Below are positions 1 to 7,711 of a DNA stretch of 64,000 bases, one piece after another. The stretch is from an uncultured bacterium. GTDB lineage: Bacteria; Calescibacteriota; Calescibacteriia; Calescibacteriales; Calescibacteriaceae. Where the stretch lies: contig CALHPK010000011.1 in NCBI GenBank assembly GCA_938036315.1, positions 1 to 64,000 of the forward strand. Reading direction: 5' to 3'. The position numbers were made by a program, and so were the translations under genes. Under the pieces are notes generated by a model. The model had not been told where the DNA came from. It saw only the letters and a list, made by a program, of their open reading frames with translations, and did not search any database. Within the stretch, counting starts at the first letter, position 1. Each line of letters starts with the position of its first letter.

Positions 1-1401
1 TACCGAATCCTCCTCGAACAACTCTCTGTAGAATTTTTTAGCTCTTTCTTTCTTTTGTGAATCTGAAGAATTGTGGTAATTCCTTATGTAGGAAAGTTTT
101 TTAAATGTGTTTTCGTATTCGTCAAATCTTGCTTTTAGGTCTTCGTCAAAAACTATGGTTGATTTTTTAGGAATTGTGAAAAGTTTTAGAAGTGAGAATA
201 TGTCAGATGGGCGATTATTAAAAGGTGTAGCTGTAAGGAGAATGACGATTTTCCCTCTGCATATTTCATGGAGATAGTGGTATCTTTGAGTTTCTTCGTT
301 TCTAAACCTATGTGCCTCATCTACTATAACTATCTGAATATCTTCATGCTTTTTGACAAATTCAAAAGTTTCCTCGAGTTTACCGAGTGAACGAACTTCC
401 CAATCGTATAATTTGAAATCTTCAAGATATTTTCTCCATCCGAAAGTTTTGTTCTCATCACCCATCAGATGCGGTGGACATACAACAATGCCTCTTTTGC
501 CAAGCATCTTAGCTATAACACATGCAATTACTGTTTTACCCATTCCTACCACATCAGCAAGCAAAACACCGTTGTGCATTTCACAGATTTTTAAAGCTTG
601 TAACACTGCCTCAATCTGGTAATTGTAAGGTCTATACCCAGCTTTTTCAAAATATCCCCTTACTTTATCAATTTCTTTCTCGTCGGTTTCTGTATGCAAA
701 TCAAGATAAACCTTTAAAAGATAAACCCAAGCTTGAAATGGGCTGACTTCCCTTAGAAAAGTTTCTTTGTTTAAAATTTCAATTATTTTCTTAACATCAT
801 CATTGGTAAACTCAACCGATTCTTCCCAAAATTTGTCAAAGTATTTTTCAGCATCTTCAAAGCCATAATCTTTTATTTCAACATTAAACTCATCCTGACT
901 TTCAAGTCCCGCTTTTGTTAAGTTGCTACTTCCTGTAATAAATAATTGAGGCGCAGCTGTTTCGTGGAGCTTGAAAAGATAGAGTTTTGAATGATTCGGT
1001 TTTTTGGTTTTTCTTATGACGAGCTTACCTTCGTTTAGAAGCTTTATGAAAAAACCTGATTGTTCATAGATTTCTTTTCTATCTAAATCTTTGGAAGTAA
1101 AGGCTTTTATTAAAGAGCGTAAGAATGCTTCTTTAACTTCATTTTGATTATATTTTTTTGTATCCCTCGCATACTCATAAAGACCGTTTATCCCCTCGTC
1201 AACTTCCATTCCTACGAGAATTTTTAAAAATTCCGGCTTTAGTTGCTTACTGTCATCCAATTTCTTTAATGCCTCATAAAGCTCTTTTATGCCCGAAAAA
1301 TAAAAATATCCAACAAGAAATTTAAGTTCAATACTTTTCTCTATAAGTTCACTTATTCTATCTTTTAATTTTATATCTCCTTCATTTGTTATAAGTGGCA
1401 T
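1..1401 (-). CDS. PLD-domain/SNF2-type helicase fusion (3' part beyond window edge)
   Basis: This frame is open for 467 codons from the ATG at 1401 to the window edge, so the ORF track missed it. The first ~250 residues hold a phospholipase D-like nuclease half-motif: NHSKLYLF near residue 138, then GSSNLTKAGL near 155. A superfamily 2 helicase begins around residue 265, with Walker A VGMGKT (~288), DEAH box VDEAHRF (~362) and motif III TATPF (~390). The conserved C-terminal helicase lobe lies outside the window. PLD-SNF2 fusions are common in bacterial defence and restriction loci, so a DNA-targeting defence role is likely but inferred. A weak AGGTG lies upstream of the ATG. Confidence 0.85.
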   Translation of the reverse strand, partial: MPLITNEGDIKLKDRISELIEKSIELKFLVGYFYFSGIKELYEALKKLDDSKQLKPEFLKILVGMEVDEGINGLYEYARDTKKYNQNEVKEAFLRSLIKAFTSKDLDRKEIYEQSGFFIKLLNEGKLVIRKTKKPNHSKLYLFKLHETAAPQLFITGSSNLTKAGLESQDEFNVEIKDYGFEDAEKYFDKFWEESVEFTNDDVKKIIEILNKETFLREVSPFQAWVYLLKVYLDLHTETDEKEIDKVRGYFEKAGYRPYNYQIEAVLQALKICEMHNGVLLADVVGMGKTVIACVIAKMLGKRGIVVCPPHLMGDENKTFGWRKYLEDFKLYDWEVRSLGKLEETFEFVKKHEDIQIVIVDEAHRFRNEETQRYHYLHEICRGKIVILLTATPFNNRPSDIFSLLKLFTIPKKSTIVFDEDLKARFDEYENTFKKLSYIRNYHNSSDSQKKERAKKFYRELFEEDSV

Positions 1402-1474
1402 AAAGTTTTTTCACACCTAAATTATTTAAATTCTCTTGCTACCAAAGTAAAAGTAAAAAACAACACTTTTTAAA

Positions 1475-1636
1475 TTAAAATTTAACAACTAAAATATCTA
1501 TTTTATTTCGCATTCCAACAATTTCTTTCCACTTTATTTGTGGGTATCTCTTTTTAATCTCATCAGTATTTTCTTGCTTGCCTCTCCAATTACTTCTAAG
1601 CTTCTTACAAATTACAAATGCCCCTGAATTCTTCAT
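1475..1636 (-). pseudogene. HepT-like HEPN toxin remnant
   Basis: A 53-codon minus-strand frame encodes IKKRYPQIKWKEIVGMRNKI, which resembles the C-terminal part of HepT/DUF86 HEPN proteins (typically ...YPEIPWREIIGMRN...H). The frame diverges directly after MRNKI, where the conserved His-containing segment should follow, and stops a few residues later. The N-terminal helices are absent, so this looks like a frameshifted relic. Assignment rests on this short motif only. Confidence 0.45.
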
Positions 1637-1639
1637 TTT

Positions 1640-1702
1640 TCAAAAAGCGGACTTTAAAACCAAATCTACCTTTCTCTTGAGTTTTCTGAACAAAAAATTT
1701 TC
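1640..1702 (-). pseudogene. Possible MntA nucleotidyltransferase C-terminal remnant
   Basis: Immediately upstream of the HepT-like relic on the same strand, a short frame reads FRKLKRKVDLVLKSAF before a stop. It resembles the C-terminal 'L..RKVDLV' segment of minimal nucleotidyltransferases. MntA preceding HepT is the usual order of this antitoxin-toxin pair. The fragment is tiny and the call depends largely on context. Confidence 0.28.
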
Positions 1703-1893
1703 AATAGTTTTTACTTTTCTCTTTATTTTCTTTCTCCTAAGTAAAGTGACAGAATAACTTCTCCCTTTTCTTCTGCTAAAGGTTTCGCTCCTTTTATTTT
1801 TTACATTTCGGTTCTACTTTGATTGCTACTTTACCTGAGCACAAGTAAAAAAAATATTAATCAGTCAGTCAGTATGTATATACTATGTATATA

Positions 1894-2283
1894 CTAATCA
1901 AGGACGTGTTTTTTAGTTATAACACACAGAAATTCTCCCTCAAGGACTTTTTCACCATCTTTAAAGACCTCAACGGAAACTATTCTTTTGCTACCTTCAG
2001 ATGAAACGACCTTAGCCTTGCTCAGGATTCTATCTCCAACTTTGACTGGTCTCAAGAACTTAACCTTAGCTTCTGCAAGAACTACAAAAGGGTGATTTAC
2101 AGCAACCATAGCAGAAAGATCTGCAAGAGAGAAAGTAAAACCTCCGTGAACTAATCCTTTCTCATCGACTGTCATCTCTGGAGTAGCCAAAAGTTCTACC
2201 TCAGCTTCTCCGTCTTTTATCTTCAAAACCCTACCGCAAAACTTCTCATTAGCTAAAAGATGTGTTCTCTGCTCACCAATCAT
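1894..2283 (-). CDS. Hotdog-fold thioesterase (PaaI-like)
   Basis: This 129-residue protein is full length for a single hotdog domain. The motif VDEKGLVHGGFTFSLADL (residues ~38-55) matches the PaaI/4HBT signature, in which the HGG loop and the following helix form the acyl-CoA site. The AKVKFLRPVKVGDRI strand follows. It probably hydrolyses an acyl-CoA in the cytoplasm; the substrate cannot be read from sequence. It is monocistronic, with its own start 40 bases downstream of the barrel gene's stop. Confidence 0.8.
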   Translation of the reverse strand: MIGEQRTHLLANEKFCGRVLKIKDGEAEVELLATPEMTVDEKGLVHGGFTFSLADLSAMVAVNHPFVVLAEAKVKFLRPVKVGDRILSKAKVVSSEGSKRIVSVEVFKDGEKVLEGEFLCVITKKHVLD

Positions 2284-2323
2284 AACTTTAGATTCCCGTT
2301 ATATACAAATTTTCTAATCATAA

Positions 2324-2773
2324 TCATAAGGATATCAGAGAAAATCCGAAAGATAGGGAAAGAATATATCCTCCTCGGGGTCCGATGTAACCTCCAAAAA
2401 CTGGGGATATGTAAGCAGAAAATCTTCGAGGGACAATATAAGTTCCGATTTTCAGATTTGTTCCAAGGTAGAGATTTGCGAAGTTTTTCTTATCTTCAAA
2501 TGATATAGCCGGTCCCAGTCCCGCTCCAAGAGAAATCAGGAAGCTTTCTGAATCGAACCTCATAGCAACAGAAGTATCGAGTGAGAATAGGTTTATCTGT
2601 GGGAAAGCTAGGAGATTAGCACCGGCTGAGAAGTAGTCGAACTCAAGGATTCCAAGTCCCAATGAAACTACAAGTGAGTTTTTTTTATCTTGGGCTACAC
2701 TTTTGAACGGGAAAGCGAGTCCCGCGTTCCAGTCTATAAAGAATGAGTATCCTATGACCAGCAGTGATATCAT
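2324..2773 (-). CDS. Small predicted outer-membrane beta-barrel protein
   Basis: The ORF track starts this at 2824, inside the tRNA-Tyr gene; the first usable ATG outside it is at 2773, giving 149 residues. The body alternates aromatic and polar strands (FFIDWNAGLAF, LSLSFGFSLISL at the end), suggesting an 8- to 10-strand barrel. The N-terminus MISLLVIGYSFF is hydrophobic but lacks the basic residues of a signal peptide. The ATG lies only 6 bases after the encoded tRNA CCA and has no Shine-Dalgarno. It may be translated from the tRNA-processed transcript as a near-leaderless mRNA, or be 5'-truncated. Confidence 0.55.
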   Translation of the reverse strand: MISLLVIGYSFFIDWNAGLAFPFKSVAQDKKNSLVVSLGLGILEFDYFSAGANLLAFPQINLFSLDTSVAMRFDSESFLISLGAGLGPAISFEDKKNFANLYLGTNLKIGTYIVPRRFSAYISPVFGGYIGPRGGYILSLSFGFSLISL

Positions 2774-2779
2774 TTTATA

Positions 2780-2867
2780 TGGTGGGGAGGGAGGGATTTG
2801 AACCCCCGAAGGCGCTGGGGCCACCCGGTTTACAGCCGGGCCCGATTGACCGCTCCGGCACCTCCCC
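2780..2867 (-). tRNA. tRNA-Tyr(GTA), CCA encoded
   Basis: Read on the minus strand, the acceptor arms GGGGAGG/CCTCCCC pair perfectly. The anticodon arm is CCCGG-CTGTAAA-CCGGG with anticodon GTA. The long variable arm is the class II form expected for bacterial tyrosine tRNA, and the T loop is TTCAAAT. Discriminator A is followed by genomic CCA. The gene begins 2 bases after the yebC stop codon. Confidence 0.93.
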
Positions 2868-2869
2868 CC

Positions 2870-3625
2870 TCAGGCAGAAGCCATTATCTTTTCAAATTCA
2901 GTATCTTCAATCTCAAAATTTGCCCACACCCTTTGAACATCCTCCGCATCCTCAAGAGCATCCAATAGCTTCATAAGAGTCTCTGCATCCTTCCCAGAAA
3001 CTTTGACCGTGTTCTTCGGAACAAACGAAACTTCAGCCCTATCGAACTCAAAATCTTTAAGCTTCTCCTTCAATCCCTCCAAATCCTTTGGTTCACAGTA
3101 AAATTCAATGGTATCTCCTTCTTCATTTATATCCTCAACCCCATTTTCTATAGCTATATCTATAACTGTATCCTTTTTATCTCCTAGCTTACTTTTAGAA
3201 AAGGAAATTATCCCTTTTCTTTCAAATATCCATGAGACAGACCCCGCCTCTGCCAAACTACCTCCGAACTTTGAAAATAGCGAGCGAATCTGTGCAGATG
3301 CCCTGTTTCTATTATCTGTTATAACAGAAACATACAGAGCAACACCAGCCGGACCGTATCCCTCAAAAAATATCTCCTCTATATTCTGAGCTTCAAGTTC
3401 CCCTGTAGCTCTTTTTATAGCTTTATCAACATTATCCTTTGGCATATTCGCTTCCTTTGCCATCTCAATTGCCAGTCTCAGGCGTGGGTTGCTATCAGGA
3501 TTTGCCCCACCTTGTTTCACAGCAACCATTATCTCGCGTATCACCTTGGTAAAGAGTTTTCCTCTCTTCTGATCTTGTGCCATCTTCTTATGCTTTATAT
3601 TGTGCCATTTTGAATGCCCTGCCAT
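2870..3625 (-). CDS. yebC: YebC/TACO1 family translation/transcription factor
   Basis: At 251 residues this is the family's usual length. The N-terminus MAGHSKWHNIKHKK and the following acidic three-domain layout (DSNPRLRLAIEMAKEANMP; EGYGPAGVALYV) are diagnostic. YebC proteins were described as transcriptional regulators and, more recently, as ribosome-associated factors that relieve stalling on proline runs. Its stop is 2 bases from tRNA-Tyr, so yebC, the tRNA and the small barrel gene are probably one transcript. It is not next to ruvC, its frequent neighbour elsewhere. Confidence 0.95.
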   Translation of the reverse strand: MAGHSKWHNIKHKKMAQDQKRGKLFTKVIREIMVAVKQGGANPDSNPRLRLAIEMAKEANMPKDNVDKAIKRATGELEAQNIEEIFFEGYGPAGVALYVSVITDNRNRASAQIRSLFSKFGGSLAEAGSVSWIFERKGIISFSKSKLGDKKDTVIDIAIENGVEDINEEGDTIEFYCEPKDLEGLKEKLKDFEFDRAEVSFVPKNTVKVSGKDAETLMKLLDALEDAEDVQRVWANFEIEDTEFEKIMASA

Positions 3626-3780
3626 AGCCTATACCTCTTCTCAATCCCCCTAAAAGATAAATATAAAAACCTCAAACAACTAAAATACAAATTTAATCAG
3701 GTGCAAAACAGCTCATCAGAAAAACTGAAAAAATTATTATCATCTATTTATAAGAACAAGCAAATCACAAATTAAAATCT

Positions 3781-6459
3781 ATGAAGAAAAAAAGAATCTT
3801 TAGTCCAGATGTCATCCTTGTAGATGGCTCATCTCAATTTTACAGAGCTTATTTTCAGCTTTCCTCACTTATAAACTCACACGGTATGCCAACAGGAGCT
3901 ATCTACGGCTTCACAAATATAGTAAAACATATAATCGATGAATTCGAACCGCAATACATCGCAATAGCCTGGGACTCTCACAGAAAAATCAGAAGCGAGA
4001 GATTTTCTCAGTATAAAGCCACCAGAACCAAAATGCCAGACGATCTCAAAGTCCAAATCCCATATATAAAAAGAATAGTATCAGCATATGGAATCCCAAC
4101 CTACGAATATGAAGGCTACGAAGCAGACGACATAATAGCTACTGTGGTGTCAAAAATAAGCTCCGTAAACCCATCATTAAAAATTCTCATAGTAACCTCA
4201 GACAAAGATATAACTCAGATAGTTTCTGATTCAGTGTGGATATATGATCCAAGGAACGCAGACGAAGAATCAGAATCCTTTTACTCACCACAAAAAGTCA
4301 AAGAAAAATACGGAGTAAGACCAGAACAGATCCCTGATTACATTGCTCTTGTAGGAGACCAGACCGACAATATACCAGGAGTAAGAGGAATTGGACCTGA
4401 GGGGGCGAAAAAACTTCTTGAAAGATTCGGAACAGTAGAAGAAATATTTCAAAATCTAAATCAAATTGAGCCAAGGTATCGCAGTCTACTCCTTGGCGAA
4501 AAACAAAATGTCCTTCTTTATAAAGAATTGGCAAAACTCAAAATAATAGATGAGCTCGATGTCAAATTAGAAAAATTCTCTCCAAATATAGATGCGCTCA
4601 TAGAAGTCTTCAAAGAATTAGAATTCTCCTCGCATCTGAGAACATTGAGTGAAACTTACCCTCAAAAATTCCAGAGATTTGATAAATCAAACTACTTTCT
4701 TGTTGATTCAGAAGAAAGATTAAATGAACTAATATCAAAGATTGAAGCTAAGGGGTTTTTCTCTATAGATTGCGAAACCACATCATTAAATCCAGTTGAA
4801 GCTGAAATAGTCGGGATCTCCATAGCTTTCGAAGATCTTACAGCATATTACATAGAGAAAAAAGAATATATCGAAAAAATCAGAACATACATAGAAGATA
4901 ATAAATATGGCAAAATTGGTCACAACATCAAATACGATATTGCAGTCCTGAAAAGGAATGGTATTAACATCGATGGTATAAAAGATGATTCTATGGTCCA
5001 AGCTTGGCTTCTTAATCCAGATAGAACAAAAATAGGACTTGACGAACTCTCACTGATATACCTTGGACACAAAATGACAACATACAAAGAAATAACAGCT
5101 GACGGGAGAATCCCATTCAAGAGAGTAAATGTTGAAAAGGCAAAGGACTACTCCTGCGAGGATGCAATAGCCTCACTCAAACTAAGTGTAATCTTAAAAA
5201 AGCATATGCAAGAAAAAAACCTTATCCCCCCCTATGAAAACATAGAACTGAAAGTTATTCCTGTTTTAGCTGATATGGAACTTGCCGGCGTAAAAGTAGA
5301 TAAAAATTTTCTTATCAAATTCGGTGAAGAGATAAAGTCTCAACTGCAGATCTTGGCACAAGAAATCTACGGGATCACAAAAGTAAGATTTAACATAGAT
5401 TCCCCTCAACAGCTGTCAGCAGTTCTTTTCGAGAGAATGAAAATTCAGCTCGAAGAGATGAAGAGGACCAAAAAAATGAAAATGTACTCAACAGATAACG
5501 AAGTACTTCAGGAAATAGCTTCAGAAGGTTATGAAATCGGGAATCTGCTACTCAAATATAGAAGTCTAAAAAAGCTCCTATCAACATATATACAACCATT
5601 GCCAATGCTCATTAGCCCAAAAACTCAAAGAATACACTCATCTTTCAATCAGACAAAAACCGCAACAGGACGTATATCAAGCTCTGATCCAAACCTGCAA
5701 AACATACCATCTAAAGGGGAGGAGGGGGAAAAGATAAGGCTCGGATTCATTGCTGATGAAGGTAATATCCTTGTTTCCGCAGATTACTCACAGATAGAAC
5801 TAAGAGTACTTGCTCACCTTTCCGGAGACCCAAATCTCATCAAAGCTTTCGAAGAAGATAAGGATATCCACTCAGAAGTTGCTTCCGCACTCTTTGGCAA
5901 GGACAAAATAACTAAAGATGAAAGAAGAATAGCTAAAATAGTGAACTTCGGGATAATATACGGAATAAGTCCGCATGGACTTAAGATTCAGGCAAAGCTA
6001 AAGTCACGCCATGATGCGCAGAAACTAATTGATTCATACTTTGAAAAATACCAAAAAGTAAAAGAATGGAGAGATAAAATTATTTTTGAAGCAGAAAGAC
6101 AAGGCTTTGTCAAAACAATCTCAGGAAGGCTAAGATATATTCCTGAACTGAAGGCTTCAGACAAGAATATAAGGAGTGAGGGGGAAAGAAGAGCAGTAAA
6201 CACCCCGGTGCAGGGGTCAGCAGCGGACATTATGAAAATCGCAATGATCAAAGTTCACTCAAGTCTTAAAAAAGAAATCCCTCAAGCCAAAATAATAATG
6301 CAAATCCACGATGAGATCATAATTGAGTGTCCAGAGGGTTCTGAAGAAACTGTCTCAAAAATCCTGCTTGAAAATATGAAAATAGAAGAAGAAATAGGAT
6401 TTTCTGTTCCTCTAAAAATAAATATTAAAGTTGGTAGAAACTGGGCAGAACTTGATTAA
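3781..6459 (+). CDS. polA: DNA polymerase I with 5' nuclease and proofreading exonuclease
   Basis: This is an 892-residue, three-domain enzyme. Residues 1-290 form the FEN-like 5' nuclease (VDGSSQFYRAYF, GYEADDIIA, GDQTDNIPGVRGIG). Residues ~305-480 form a DEDDy 3'-5' exonuclease with all acidic residues present (SIDCETTS ~329, HNIKYD, DYSCEDA), so proofreading should be active. Residues ~490-892 form the polymerase: motif A SADYSQIELR (~667), O-helix RRIAKIVNFGIIYG (~714) and motif C QIHDEI (~842). The O-helix Phe predicts normal discrimination against dideoxynucleotides. It acts in Okazaki-fragment processing and repair. No clear Shine-Dalgarno precedes the ATG. Confidence 0.98.
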   Translation: MKKKRIFSPDVILVDGSSQFYRAYFQLSSLINSHGMPTGAIYGFTNIVKHIIDEFEPQYIAIAWDSHRKIRSERFSQYKATRTKMPDDLKVQIPYIKRIVSAYGIPTYEYEGYEADDIIATVVSKISSVNPSLKILIVTSDKDITQIVSDSVWIYDPRNADEESESFYSPQKVKEKYGVRPEQIPDYIALVGDQTDNIPGVRGIGPEGAKKLLERFGTVEEIFQNLNQIEPRYRSLLLGEKQNVLLYKELAKLKIIDELDVKLEKFSPNIDALIEVFKELEFSSHLRTLSETYPQKFQRFDKSNYFLVDSEERLNELISKIEAKGFFSIDCETTSLNPVEAEIVGISIAFEDLTAYYIEKKEYIEKIRTYIEDNKYGKIGHNIKYDIAVLKRNGINIDGIKDDSMVQAWLLNPDRTKIGLDELSLIYLGHKMTTYKEITADGRIPFKRVNVEKAKDYSCEDAIASLKLSVILKKHMQEKNLIPPYENIELKVIPVLADMELAGVKVDKNFLIKFGEEIKSQLQILAQEIYGITKVRFNIDSPQQLSAVLFERMKIQLEEMKRTKKMKMYSTDNEVLQEIASEGYEIGNLLLKYRSLKKLLSTYIQPLPMLISPKTQRIHSSFNQTKTATGRISSSDPNLQNIPSKGEEGEKIRLGFIADEGNILVSADYSQIELRVLAHLSGDPNLIKAFEEDKDIHSEVASALFGKDKITKDERRIAKIVNFGIIYGISPHGLKIQAKLKSRHDAQKLIDSYFEKYQKVKEWRDKIIFEAERQGFVKTISGRLRYIPELKASDKNIRSEGERRAVNTPVQGSAADIMKIAMIKVHSSLKKEIPQAKIIMQIHDEIIIECPEGSEETVSKILLENMKIEEEIGFSVPLKINIKVGRNWAELD

Positions 6460-6546
6460 AAAATCTTAATATTTTTAATATTTTTAAGAACAATATATTT
6501 TACTATATCAATTATTCTTTGAAGATGGATTATATTTTAGACTGGT

Positions 6547-6618
6547 GAGCGTGTAGCTCAGTGGAAGAGCGCTGCTCTCACAAGGCAGAGGTCGGAGGTT
6601 CGATCCCTCCCACGCTCA
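6547..6618 (+). tRNA. tRNA-Val(CAC), CCA not encoded
   Basis: The acceptor arms GAGCGTG/CACGCTC pair fully. The D arm is GCTC...GAGC and the anticodon arm is CTGCT-CTCACAA-GGCAG with anticodon CAC (Val). The T arm is GGAGG-TTCGATC-CCTCC. The genomic sequence after discriminator A6618 is CAA, so CCA must be added by the nucleotidyltransferase, unlike tRNA-Tyr in this window. A methyltransferase reading frame begins directly at its 3' end. Confidence 0.95.
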
Positions 6619-6630
6619 CAAATCACAATC

Positions 6631-7326
6631 ATAAAGTCAGGCGATTGGTACCAATTCTTCGAAAAATTATATAGCTCCTCAAAACCATTTTTCATAAGGG
6701 CTGGCTATGGTTCTCTATCATCGCTTACCGCAAGAAAACTAGAAGTCAAGTACATCGTCCAAAACTTTTATAAAGACGGCAAAGTTCTTGACGCAGGATG
6801 CGGAATAGGAAATTTTGCCGATCTCTTCCCACAAAATTATATCGGAGTTGACTTTTCAAAAAAAGCTATAACCGAGTTTAAAAACAAAAGTAATAATAAG
6901 CTTTTAGTTGTAGCCGATATCTCCGCTCTCCCATTCAAAAAAGAAACCTTTTCCTTCATAAACTCAGTCGAAGTTATCCAATACCTTGACGATTTCGATC
7001 AAATCTTTTCGGAATTTTCCCGTGTAATGAAAGCTGGTTTCTGTCTCGTTATCTTTCCATCTAAAAACTCACTTTTCTGGAAACTAAGGCAAAAAATAAA
7101 AGGAAAATCTCCACTGAAATTTCTAAGCATAAGCGACATAAAAAAACTCAGCGCAAAATACCACTTCAAAATAGTCAAAATCTCAGGAATATTACTTGCT
7201 CCACCAAGAATAAACTTTTTAGCAAACAGAATTATAGAAATACTACCTCCCACTATCAGGAATCTTATTTTGGATGTATTCTCAAAATCACTCGTTGTTG
7301 TGCTTCAAAAAAATGAGCATCTATAA
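6631..7326 (+). CDS. SAM-dependent methyltransferase with no canonical start codon
   Basis: The ORF track reports only the C-terminal 99 residues from 7027. The same frame is open back to 6541, through the whole tRNA-Val gene, and encodes the class I methyltransferase motif I VLDAGCGIGNF and a later ADISALPF motif. No ATG, GTG or TTG occurs in frame between 6541 and 7027. I place the provisional start at ATA 6631 (ATC 6628 is equally possible). Homology-like sequence (SGDWYQFFEKLY) begins right after the tRNA. It is either translated from a rare start or has lost its 5' end at the tRNA junction. The substrate is unknown. Confidence 0.6.
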   Translation: MKSGDWYQFFEKLYSSSKPFFIRAGYGSLSSLTARKLEVKYIVQNFYKDGKVLDAGCGIGNFADLFPQNYIGVDFSKKAITEFKNKSNNKLLVVADISALPFKKETFSFINSVEVIQYLDDFDQIFSEFSRVMKAGFCLVIFPSKNSLFWKLRQKIKGKSPLKFLSISDIKKLSAKYHFKIVKISGILLAPPRINFLANRIIEILPPTIRNLILDVFSKSLVVVLQKNEHL

Positions 7327-7374
7327 GATGAGTATCTATCCTCATGAGCATCTATAAAATGAGCATCTATCCTT
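7313..7374. repeat. 31-bp tandem duplication at methyltransferase 3' end
   Basis: Two 31-bp units, each made of two ATGAGCATCTAT-like halves, run 7313-7343 and 7344-7374. The stop codon of the methyltransferase gene lies in the first unit. Confidence 0.8.
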
Positions 7375-7402
7375 CTCCTTTGCCAGATAAAAACTGCCCC
7401 GC

Positions 7403-7705
7403 TCACATTCCCACCTTTACAATCTTTGTAACAAACCTTTCTATATCTTTGGCAAGATCGATATCTTTATAAGTTACGCACTTTTCAGAATGTGTCATAA
7501 GTTTTACTTTTATCTTTTTATATCCAAACTCAACATCTGGATGGTGAAAGTGGGCTTCAGAAAGTCCACATATCAAATTTACAATCAAAACCGTCTCTTT
7601 GAAATTATTGGTTGTTATCTCACAAATAAGACAATTACTATTCTCGTCATACCTCCAAAGCCTTGAGCTACTTAACTCTTTTTCTATCTCTTCTTTACCA
7701 AGCAT
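7403..7705 (-). CDS. Pterin-4a-carbinolamine dehydratase
   Basis: This 100-residue protein carries the active-site signature HFHHPDVEFGYKKIKVKL, with the catalytic His pair and the HP motif, and has the family's usual length. The enzyme dehydrates 4a-hydroxytetrahydropterin. In bacteria without phenylalanine hydroxylase it often serves molybdopterin or other pterin chemistry, and no hydroxylase is seen here. The gene lies 6 bases downstream of the cytochrome-barrel gene on the same strand, so the two are probably co-transcribed. Confidence 0.88.
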   Translation of the reverse strand: MLGKEEIEKELSSSRLWRYDENSNCLICEITTNNFKETVLIVNLICGLSEAHFHHPDVEFGYKKIKVKLMTHSEKCVTYKDIDLAKDIERFVTKIVKVGM

Positions 7706-7711
7706 AACAAT

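Larger units (their letters stand above)
1402..1893. other. Intergenic stretch with decayed toxin-antitoxin material
   Basis: This 490-base AT-rich gap separates the helicase from the thioesterase. Apart from the two fragments annotated separately (HepT-like and MntA-like), I see no intact gene, RNA or clear terminator. Confidence 0.5.

Noticed and set aside
353-746. Two plus-strand ORFs of 89 and 74 codons
   Set aside because: They are antisense shadows of the PLD-SNF2 helicase reading frame.
2774-2824. ORF-track start at 2824 for the small barrel protein
   Set aside because: The first 17 codons are tRNA-Tyr sequence; a start at 2773 is the first outside the tRNA.
6462-6496. AT-rich palindrome CTTAATATTTTTAATATTTTTAAG after polA as a terminator
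   Set aside because: The stem is entirely A-T except its ends and could arise by chance in this composition.
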